This document shows, in pieces, positions 8,493 through 18,200 of a stretch of DNA of 64,000 nt. The notes below the pieces were generated by a model that saw nothing but the letters and a program-made list of their open reading frames with translations, made no database searches and was not told the origin of the DNA. Every line of letters starts with the position of its first letter. Position 1 is the stretch's first letter. The stretch comes from a virus: IMG/VR virus record IMGVR_UViG_3300020119_000126, positions 26,157 through 90,156 of that record, one strand, 5' to 3'. A program made the position numbers and the translations under genes.

Positions 8493-10498
8493 GGATGGAC
8501 ACCTCCAATGTCATAACGTTCAGTCAGATCAGCAATGGCATTGCAGATAAAATGGCCTAAACCACCAGGGTCAAGGGCAATCTGAGTAGCAAAGCCGTCA
8601 AAGGTAACATTGAGATTGGTGTCTGGCATGATTCCTACATCGGGATTAGTCGGCCAGCCATTTAGCCGTGAGGCGAAATTGGCAAAGAAGTCATTACCGC
8701 CAACAGTGGCCTTGGCCCAGGTCTGTCCACCATCGGAAGTGCGCTGTACACTGCCGCTACTATATCTGATGTTGATATAATCACCATTGACGGTCAGGCT
8801 GTTGATAGAGCGAGAACGTCCTACCGTATTGCCAAAAGGTTCAGGAGAATAAAGCTGGTGCCATGTCCCATTGGCATCAAGGAATTGGTGATGATACGGA
8901 GTGCCGTTGTCATACCCTAGAACCATCACGGTCTTTTCGGCAGTATTAGGCGTTCCGCCACTAAGGGTATAAGGAATATTGATCGCCCACCAGGGTATAG
9001 ACGTATAGCTAGGGCCAGACGGGACTGCCCTGGTGGAAAAGGTTTGGCCGCCATCAAAGGATTCGCCTACAACGCCCCCATAAGAGCTAACGACAACATG
9101 TATATTGGTCCAGTTAGTAGCCCGCTGACCGATAGACAGGTCACATGGATAACCTGTGGGAAGGGCCGTGCGATGGATAGTAGCGAAATTATCGTAGGTA
9201 TAAACGAAGTGAGTGCTGACACCAGTTTCCAGCCAGCAGAAATAACCTTCCCAGTTGATACTGGCTGTGATGTCACCGAAATTACCCCAATCAGGATACT
9301 GGTGATGGCAACACCAGCGGTTATTCGTTAATGGCGTATGGGAAGTTAGCACCCATGAATTAGTGTGGACGTTGCTATTTATGGCTATACCCTGATCGCC
9401 TAGCATAATGAAGCGGTGCAGATGATAGGGGTCAGCCACAAAATCAAACTGCGGTTCTGCAAATCCAGTTTTAAGAGCGTTCTGGATCGTGCTCCCAGGA
9501 CTGAGGTCTGTCCATGATGGACTTCCTAATGCACCAGAACCATAGAAGAAGTAGCCCAATGAATCTACTGTGTAATAGCGTGAAGGCTTGAAACTATCCA
9601 TCGGCCCCCAGGCTGAAGGCGCAGCAATAGAGATAATCGGCCCTGGGTCAGTAATGTCACCTGTGTCTTCGTCTGAATAAGCGCAAATAATATAACCGAC
9701 ATAACCTTGCAGCATGGCGGTAGAAGTATGGCCGACGATATAGGTATAAGACGGGTTGTATCGAGCACCGATAGCACTATAGAGAATAGTGCTCTCATAA
9801 ATCTTGATGGTCGCGCCCTTGAACTCGACCCGAATACCAATAGTGAGAGCATTATCAGAGCGGTCAGTGAAGTCTGTGGTTGGCGTGAACGAGGCGCGAA
9901 TACTATCTACACCACTATTGCGCTCGACCAGTTCAATCTTGCCTGACCAATAGTTGTACCAGACTGCCCAAAAGTTATCCTTATCCTGCGCCCGAATAAG
10001 CACGCCACCAAAGGTAGGGCTATCCGAGGCATTGGTTCCACCAAAGCTGGTAGGCGTGGGCAGGTCAAAGATTGCTGCGGCATGACCATCCTGCACTCGT
10101 CCTGAGCCAGTCGTATGAAAGCCAATGCTCTCACGATACTTGGGTTTGGCAACAAGCGCATTATTCTCAGTAGTAAAGACGCCTTTGACCGTGTCAGTAT
10201 GGGCTAAACCAGAGTCAGTCTCGCCATTGATATTAGTAAAAGTGTCCAGGGCAGCCAGTTGGTTGTCCCATTGTTCAGCATGAGCACTTTCAATGCGGTC
10301 AGTTAACCAGGCCAGACGGTCACGAGTAGTAATCTGGATATTCTCAGATAGAGACTGACCATTACCTCTGACCTCTGGTCCAAGACTATCAATCTCCTCA
10401 ATAGAAACCTGCACAGTGCCAAACTTGGCAATCAGGGTATAGACCCCTGGGTTAATAAAGAATGAAGTCCAGAGAGCCTGGTCACGATTATCCAGCAC
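8489..10498 (-). CDS. Large tail protein with Asp-box repeats
   Basis: A 669-residue protein. The N-terminal part includes a jelly-roll-like domain (GVLIRAQDKDNFWAVWYNYW), similar in style to the neighbouring hub-like protein. The C-terminal half has Asp-box (BNR) motifs, S-x-D-x-G-x-T-W type, at SFDGGQTF and TSDGGQTW, which suggests a sialidase-like beta-propeller. Such propellers bind or cleave glycans. No full glycosidase active site can be assigned by eye, so glycan binding is the safer inference. Confidence 0.6.
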   Translation of the reverse strand: MLDNRDQALWTSFFINPGVYTLIAKFGTVQVSIEEIDSLGPEVRGNGQSLSENIQITTRDRLAWLTDRIESAHAEQWDNQLAALDTFTNINGETDSGLAHTDTVKGVFTTENNALVAKPKYRESIGFHTTGSGRVQDGHAAAIFDLPTPTSFGGTNASDSPTFGGVLIRAQDKDNFWAVWYNYWSGKIELVERNSGVDSIRASFTPTTDFTDRSDNALTIGIRVEFKGATIKIYESTILYSAIGARYNPSYTYIVGHTSTAMLQGYVGYIICAYSDEDTGDITDPGPIISIAAPSAWGPMDSFKPSRYYTVDSLGYFFYGSGALGSPSWTDLSPGSTIQNALKTGFAEPQFDFVADPYHLHRFIMLGDQGIAINSNVHTNSWVLTSHTPLTNNRWCCHHQYPDWGNFGDITASINWEGYFCWLETGVSTHFVYTYDNFATIHRTALPTGYPCDLSIGQRATNWTNIHVVVSSYGGVVGESFDGGQTFSTRAVPSGPSYTSIPWWAINIPYTLSGGTPNTAEKTVMVLGYDNGTPYHHQFLDANGTWHQLYSPEPFGNTVGRSRSINSLTVNGDYINIRYSSGSVQRTSDGGQTWAKATVGGNDFFANFASRLNGWPTNPDVGIMPDTNLNVTFDGFATQIALDPGGLGHFICNAIADLTERYDIGGVHP

Positions 10499-10504
10499 GA
10501 TGTT

Positions 10505-11743
10505 TTATGAACGAGCACTATTGATGCTAGACGTATAAGACAAGACCCGGCTGGTCAGGTCCATGGTGAGGGCTTCAGGCGTATTATAGAATTCCAGGCA
10601 GCCCTCTGAGCTAACTAAAGCCGTTGGAGTTGCCAGGTAAAGCTTCTCACCTGACCTGACAATGGCAGCAGAGTCAGTGAAGTCACCATCCCCATCAGTG
10701 TCTACATCCAGGGGAATAATCTGCTCACTTGACCAATGTTTGCCATCGCGTGAGGAGTAATAGGATGCCACCCTGTAGCCATAGCTGGTATCTACTTCAT
10801 TACGGTCACCTTCAAAGCCGACGCTGGTTACCCATAGGGTGTCATGAGAGTTCGGCACGCCGAATATTGAGTTCGTGCCCATAATCTTGGCTGAAGTGCG
10901 ACACTGAATAGCCAAATCCCACTCGTCAAAAACCTGAACAGGATACCAGCGTGAAGTCTGAGCCAGACGCGAGTCCTGTGGTGGACGAATAATGAAGCTA
11001 ATCAAGCCACCTGCGGGCACTGCCTGTTTAACAGGTAATCCTGCCACTGTCTTATAGGTATAAGTCGATGGCAGCATGGCTGACATGACAATGCAATGCC
11101 TGACCTCGGTTGTGGTATGGTCACCTGTCGTATCATCAGCTTTAGCCGTGAAGTCAATAGCATCCATCTCAAAGATGGTATTGGCCCAGGTCAAGTTCAG
11201 GTCATATTGATCCGTGGTATCTGCTGCAATAAGCGTATAAGTACCATTTACATCGGTAGTTATGACATAAAGCAGAGGAATAGTGCCGACGACCACACTA
11301 AAAAAGGCAGGTTGAACAAAGTTCACTGAGGAATAACTCGTGTTAGTGCCCCAGGTCAAACCATCTAATGAGGTAGCCCGATAGACATAACCCAGGCTAT
11401 TGATGGCATACACTTCCCAGGTCGAGCCATTCTTGATGACCTTGGGTTGGATACCAGGATACTGGTCAGTGTCAATTAGCTCTGGCGAAGCCCAGGAGCC
11501 ACTGACATAAGCCTCGCAATACAGACTGAGTGTTGCCTGATCAATATAGGCCCGAACCAGGGTAGTGTCATCAGCGTCAATTGAGAACTGGGTAGTCACA
11601 TCTCGACTGATCCGACTCAGATAGGTATCAAAGGAAGGATTTTGACGTTGGACCGTGAGTTCTGGCACAATATTGGCTGTAGCAGCCAAAAGCGCGTTGT
11701 AGTCATCTGAAGAAAGGCCAGACTCAGCTTGAGTGATGGTCAT
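10505..11743 (-). CDS. Tail protein, probable beta-propeller
   Basis: A 412-residue protein containing repeated beta units with Asp-box-like segments (TSLDGLTWG, YSSRDGKHWSSEQ). This suggests a propeller related to that of the 669-residue neighbour. It lies between the tail protein at 11,740-12,219 and that neighbour, six bases upstream of the latter. A structural or adhesive tail-tip role is inferred. Confidence 0.55.
   Translation of the reverse strand: MTITQAESGLSSDDYNALLAATANIVPELTVQRQNPSFDTYLSRISRDVTTQFSIDADDTTLVRAYIDQATLSLYCEAYVSGSWASPELIDTDQYPGIQPKVIKNGSTWEVYAINSLGYVYRATSLDGLTWGTNTSYSSVNFVQPAFFSVVVGTIPLLYVITTDVNGTYTLIAADTTDQYDLNLTWANTIFEMDAIDFTAKADDTTGDHTTTEVRHCIVMSAMLPSTYTYKTVAGLPVKQAVPAGGLISFIIRPPQDSRLAQTSRWYPVQVFDEWDLAIQCRTSAKIMGTNSIFGVPNSHDTLWVTSVGFEGDRNEVDTSYGYRVASYYSSRDGKHWSSEQIIPLDVDTDGDGDFTDSAAIVRSGEKLYLATPTALVSSEGCLEFYNTPEALTMDLTSRVLSYTSSINSARS
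10851..10864. repeat. Palindrome TTCGGC-AC-GCCGAA
   Basis: Exact copy of the dispersed palindrome within a tail gene, read on the minus strand as Phe-Gly-Val-Pro-Asn. Confidence 0.85.
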
Positions 11744-12219
11744 ATAGCTCCTACCGTATTCATATCGACGAAGGCCAGATTGACGATTTGATATTGCAGC
11801 ATTGGGTCAAGGTTACTGTCATAGCTCATGTCGTCGAAGAAGTAGATTTTTACAAATGAGGTGTGGCTGACCGTATCCTCACAGTGGTAGTTATCTACCA
11901 GAAACACCCGGCGCTTGAGCAAATGAATGAGCAGGTCAAAGGTCTCCGGGTCAACACGGACCTCATAGCGCATATCCTTGAAGATGATGGGTTCGCCTGA
12001 TGATTTCAACACATGATCATGCGGCACGCCATTCAAAGCGCGTTCTAGACTTGACATGGTACTGAAGACTGGCAAGCGCTTTTGGACATGACCTATTCGA
12101 TAAGGTGGCTCACCATAGACGCCGAAGCCAGTAGGACTGGTAGACCATACACCAAGATGAAGATGATTGGTCAGGGTTTTAGGGGTATAGGAATATCCTG
12201 CTAACATTACTGGCTCCAT
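11740..12219 (-). CDS. Distal-tail-like protein
   Basis: A 159-residue protein directly after the tape measure gene, overlapping it by 13 bases and the next gene by 4. This is the usual place of distal tail (Dit) or equivalent proteins in siphoviruses. Segments such as MRYEVRVDPETFDLLIHLLK and VSHTSFVKIYFFDD fit a small beta-rich tail protein. Assignment is by position, not by a diagnostic motif. Confidence 0.5.
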   Translation of the reverse strand: MEPVMLAGYSYTPKTLTNHLHLGVWSTSPTGFGVYGEPPYRIGHVQKRLPVFSTMSSLERALNGVPHDHVLKSSGEPIIFKDMRYEVRVDPETFDLLIHLLKRRVFLVDNYHCEDTVSHTSFVKIYFFDDMSYDSNLDPMLQYQIVNLAFVDMNTVGAI

Positions 12220-15200
12220 GTCTTGTCATACATATTGCTGATTGTGCTGATGGCCTTGCCCGGCTTGCTGTCTGGCACCATGATGATGGCATTAGCCCCC
12301 TCAGAATGAATAACCTTGAGCAAGTCACGAATTTCTTTGAGCAATTCAGTCTGCTCAGGTGACATCACCACAGGCGCACCTGCCTGGGGAATGACATATT
12401 CGCCCTTATGGACTGTACCTGCGGCCTGGTATTTACTGCCTGACCCGGTATAGCCACCCTCAGCAAAACCATGATAGCTTGTCGTCCCATCAGGATGGCT
12501 AACTGCGGTGATGCCCATCGGCTGCTGAGTAATGGTTGGGCTATTATAAGTTGACTGCACATGCCACTGACCATCAGCCCCAGCCACAAGAGCACCACCA
12601 CTAGGAACAACGGTTGCTCCACCTGTGCCAGCATAGCTACCACTACCAGAAGGCATAGGGGCTGAAGCTAATTGTTGAAGTTTGGCTGCCACATTGCCAA
12701 GAGTCGTTATTGCCCCTTGTCCAGTCGTTGAGACATACTGAAGGGCAGCCGCATTCTGGCTATAAAGCGTATTGGCCGCTGTGATTGATCCGGCCAGATC
12801 ATCGATAGCTCGTTTTTCAGCCTGATGGAAGGTCAGGCTTTGCTGAGCTTGAGTCAGTTCTTCCTGAGTAATCTGGCGGTTGAAACGGCGCTTCTCATCA
12901 TCAAGCTGGCGTTCTTCATGGGCAAACTCGATTTGCTTCTGGTAGTTCTGCTGCGCCAGTTGGAAGTTCTGGACCTGGAACTGCTTGTCCTGTTGGAAAT
13001 GCTGCTCATCACGCTTATATTGCTCGTCACCCCACTTAATCCTGGTCTTGGCCCGTTCTTCCTCGGTATCCAGATGGCCCATTTGCATGGAGTGTTGAAC
13101 CACAGCCTCATCACGATGCCGCATTGCCACCCGGCGTTCACGACCTCGCGAATAGCGCACGCTTTCATCAGCATCAATCATCGAGAAGCCAAAATTGACC
13201 TCGCTGACATTGCGCTGGAAAGCCATGTCTTGCAGGCCCCATTGCTGCTCAGACACCTGATGACTACGCTGAATCTGCATACTCTGCTGCTGGTAGTTCA
13301 GGTTATAGTTCATCTGCTGGCCTTGCAGCGCCATCTGCTGACCCTGGTACTGGAAGCCCCAGTCCTGCTGAGCACGCTGCTGAGCTACGCCACGATCCTC
13401 AAAGCCCCAGTTGGCCTGAGTCGAGCGTACCTGCCGATTAAGGTCAACCTGAGCCAGATTGAAGTCATATTCCCTGACCTTATATTGCTCGGCATTCATA
13501 GCCGTGGTCAGTTGGACCTGGTTCATGCTGCTCAGTTGGCTGCCACTATAGAGGCTGTTGCCTGTGACCATACGCTGACTTGAAGCGATACCAGCCCGCT
13601 GTGAAGCAATGTCACCAGTAATCCGCTCGTCATAACCCGCCTGCATCCCCAGTGAACCACCACGAGAGCCAGTCTGGACCAGGCGACGATTATTACCGAC
13701 CATGCCACGGTCAGCCGCAATGGAGTTAGCGATAGGATCACCACCTACTACAGCCATACCGAAGGCAAAGTCCTGACCACTGGCATTAGCAGCGAAGGAG
13801 TCGAAGGCTTGCATGGTGGCTGGATTAGCATTGCCATAGCGGGTATAACCAGCGTAAGTGTTGAAAGCGCCCTGTGCCTGGCGACCAATCCGATTAGCCA
13901 GTGCGTAGTCGCCCGATAATTCGGCACGCCGAACTCCCTGGAAGGCGGCTGAAGACTGGTCATTGAAGCCCAGGCCAGCATTAGCCATACCGCCGAACAT
14001 CTGTGCCCCTTGCAAGATGCCCTGTTGCTGCTCGGTGTTCAGACCCATGAAGGTCTGTTCATTCGTTGAGGTCAGACCAGTCTGCCGGGCAAAGGCGTTA
14101 TAGCTGCCTGCATAGGCAGTGGCTACTGTCAGGTTCTTGCCTGCGGTGCCTGTCATCCCATTCATCTGATTAATGGCATTGACCCGGTATTGGTACATTG
14201 CCGCATCATCTGAGGTACCCTTACCTGCCATCTGTGCCCTGGCCTGTGCTAACGCTTCAGGGTCAAGGCCGCGCATCTGCAAGGTGGCATAGCTCAAACC
14301 GATGTGATTGATGTCACCAGAGGATTGAGTCTGGTCAAAGGCATTGATATTATTGAGGTAGTTCCAACCTTGCTGCATATTCCCAGTGCTCATCTCGCCT
14401 GCATTCAGGACGTAGGAAGCACCCATATTGCCAGCCGATGTGGTGTCCATACCTCGACCCAGTTGAAGCTGGTTAGTCATACCAGCCTTCATGCCTGTTC
14501 GACCTAGTAAGCGCTGGAATTGAGCCGGGTCAGAGGTTCTGACACTGTTCAGGATATTGCCCCACAGGTCGCCCTTGGTAGAGTCGTTAAACTGTGACTG
14601 GTAGTCAATACCATACTGCGCCCAGGCACCAGACTGCTGGATACCACCCAGGATGTCGCGCATCGAGCCGGGATTGGCAGTGAACTGGTTGAGCAGGTCA
14701 AGAGGATTAACTATCTGCTGGCCTGCGGCATATTGCTGCTGCTGAGTAGACTGCGCCTGGCCTGAGAAGAAACCCAGTTGTTGCTGCTGAGCGATAGATA
14801 GTCCTGTGACTGCTGTAGCGGCTGTCTGGTAAGCTTTAGAGCCATAAGTGCTGGCTTGAGGACCGCCTTGAGCAAAAGCCACCCCACCCATGATGCCAGC
14901 CGCATCAAAGCCATACTGCTTACCTGCGGCAAACAGTTGGGCGACATTGCCAAAGTTGGCATAATCATTGCCTGCGGCTCCCCCACGCGCTCCACGACCA
15001 CGCAGTCTGTCTTCAGGAATGCCACCAAAGATAGCTTCAGCCTGTACCGTGCCAGCAAACTGAGCAGTGGCATCATATTGGCCGAGCAGTTCGCCGTGCT
15101 CTGAGATGTAGCCCTGCGTAATACGCTGCATCATCTCTGACCCGTACTTCGGTTTCCCATCAGGACCAATAGTGTAGAGGCCAGCATTCAGCGAACTACT

Positions 15201-18200
15201 CTGCATCCAGTTGCTTGCCAGACCAGTCTGACCACGTGAAGCAGATTGAGCAGCAAAGATAGCCGCATAGTCAGCCTGTTTTTGGTTAGGGTCAGCTAAG
15301 CCAGCCAGAACAGTGCCCACATTCTCAATGGGATGTGACCAGGCATCTGAACCAAGCAAATCCATCCGGGTGCTACGGTCTGTAGCTGCCGTATGGATCA
15401 TGCCTGCCACACCCAGGGCAGCCGCCGTACCACCAGCCACTAAACCAGCCGTAGGGCTTTTTGTGGCAAAACCCACACCCATGCCAGCAGCAAGAGCAGG
15501 GCCACCAATGGAAGCCAGTTCACCCAGGAAGCCGCCTGTGCCCACTTGAGCTAGACTGCCAACCAATGGCTGCCAGGTACCTTCGAACATCTTGCCGATA
15601 GATAGCTGCTGAGCTAACTGCGCATTGGAGATTTGAGTCCGAGCATCCTGGCGAGAGGTCGGCTGGTAGAGACTGCCCATACCAGCGGCTTGCAACTGCT
15701 GTATCTGACTAGTGTCAGTTTTGCCATAAAGTTCAGCCGCTTGCTGCAAGGGACCAACGGTCTCCTGCGCGATGTTGCGGAACATACGGTAGCCCATGAC
15801 TGAACTATTGAGGGTACTAAGGGCGGAACCACCCACTTCCCAGGCCAGGCGACCAAGACTGCCGTCCTGACCATACCAACCATTTGCCCGCGCCTCTTTA
15901 CGAGCGTTATAGCCTGACCTACCGCCAGCCATGAAGGGTGCCAGCTTCTCGCGGAAGTCAGGCTCCACATCCATATCGCCAAGGCCCTCGTACTTCTGCG
16001 CAAGCATCCGGTTATACAGACCACCACCACGGGCACCTGTGGCATCAGCACGGCCAAAAAGTCGGTCTTCAGTTCGAGCAAGACCACCAATAGCTTCGCC
16101 GTTCTGCCAGACATTAGCATGACGGTCAAGAACGGCTTGGGCCATCGCCCCACCTGCGCCGCCTTGCTTGACCATGTCTTCAGCATCGCGCAAAGTAGAG
16201 GTCAAGCTGGCATACATCTTGGCCGAGACATCGACGGACTTCATCTGTTCTTCAGTCAGGCGGCCTGTACTGGTTGAGGCTTTACCAGCCGCGTCACTCA
16301 GGCCCAGGAAGGACTTGGCAATATCAGTAAGGTTCTTGTTGACCCCATCCAACGAGCCAACCTGAGCTTGAAGTGTTGCCACAGACTGGTCAGTGCCAAA
16401 CTTACGCATCCCAGCCCGGTCATTCTCTGGAGTCTTGGCAACCCCAGCTTGCTGCTGGTTCTGCATGAACTGCTGCAAGAGAGCAGGATTGCCAGTCGCC
16501 TGACCATTAATGTCTGACCCGAACATCTGCTGGTAAGCACCATAAGCATCACCTGCATTGACATTAAGGCCAGTAATTGCCGCCGCCATAGGATCGTTAT
16601 TGCCACCAGCCTGAGAAGCCACCGCCAGCCCTGCGGATTTAAAGTAACCACGGAGAGAGTTGGCAATAGCCTTAAAGCGTTTACTCTGGTCAGTGCCAAG
16701 CTTGCCTTGACCCATGGCTGAGGTCAGAGTTGCTAGTTCAGCCTGTAGTGTGGCATGACCCCCTTGTGGCGCGAGAATGCCAGCAGCTTTTAGTGCAGCA
16801 TCGCGCTGACTCTCAGTCACCATCTTAGGTGGCTTATCTGATTTCTGACCGCTAGTAATTACCCCTTCAGCACGAGCCTCAAGACTGCCACCCTGGAACA
16901 TTGCGTCAAGGTTTTCGAAGGGTGTATTGATAGAGTCAGCCGGAACCGTCTGGCCTGACCCATAGTCATAGGCAGTACCAGTCTTCTCGTTAATATCATA
17001 CTGACTAGGGTCATGCTTCAGATAACCATAGTCATCGAGAATTTTCTCAGCCCAGCCATAGGTACGCTCACCTGTAGGGTCATCGGCTGACCCCCATTGT
17101 TCAGTTAGTGCGCCACGCTCCACAGCCAGGTTACGTGCTTCACGGTACAGATTTTTGTAAGCACCGAAGTCATTCTTCTTGGTCTCAGCCATCCATTGGC
17201 TGAAACGCGTGGAGCCGTCATAGCCATACTTTTGTTCAGCAACTTCCTGAGCAACACCCCAGGCAGCCCGGTGAGCAGTACGCCAGACCTGACCTGCCAT
17301 ACCCAGGCCCTTACCAACAGTCTTGATATATTTGCCTGTGCGCTTTAGTTCCCTAGCTTCCTCAAGACTTAATTGTGACTGACCCGCCAGAGTAGCTGCA
17401 CGAGCAAACCGACTGCTCATTGCTCCCTGAACTGAGTTAGGGTCATCAGTGTTAATATCGCCCATTGCCAGACCGCCCAAAGCAATAGTTGTTTTGTTCA
17501 ACATACTACGACCAGGCAGGTCAGGCGCTAAGCGTGTCCAGAAGGCATTGGCCTTACTATTAGGGAAGCCCGGACCACTGGGTGGCATTGCCATCGCTCC
17601 ACCAGCAACAGGCGGCATTGGAGGCACTGGTGGCATATTGCCAGCACCCGGAGGCATAGCCGCCGCCGAGGTCTGTTGACCCAGGATATTCGCCATCACG
17701 TCAGCCGTGGTGGTATTCGTGTCAAAGCCTTGCTGGAATGCAGCCCAGTCCATGTCCATATTGTTGCCTGCTTCTATTCCGAGTTCCGCTTGCATCGCCG
17801 CGATTGCTTCTGGCGAAGCATTGTTGGGCATATTGGAGAGCATAGGGATAGCGGGATGGTCAGGAGTTGAGCCATCCCACACTGTTGATTTACCGTCATG
17901 ACTTGTCGTGTAGAACGAAGCCGGACCTTGCGCAGCCGCGAACTGTTCCACAATGGGCTTGAGTTCAGAAGCCGCTTGAGCCAGCACCAGTGGCTCTGCC
18001 GTTGTCGTTTCTTTTCTATTCTTGGTAGCTGCATAAGCAGCCTGCATCGCTGAGATAACCTTCTTGCGACGGTCAGGGTTCTTACCTACCCAGGCTTTGA
18101 ACTTCCGGCCATCAGTGAAGTGCTCAGCGAACTCAGTCTCACTGACCCCGGCTCCCTTGAGATGATTGGCAAAAGTCTCAAAGTCCAAGAAGGCAGTGGT

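Noticed and set aside
12825-13583. A 252-codon plus-strand frame opposite the tape measure gene
   Set aside because: The Leu-rich translation is the mirror of the Gln-rich coiled coil on the other strand (CAG read as CTG), so it is a shadow.
17705-18130. DFET (residue 2014) in the tape measure protein as an RNase H-like exonuclease motif
   Set aside because: The remaining acidic motifs of DEDD exonucleases are not visible in order; the stretch fits a decayed PD-(D/E)XK domain slightly better.
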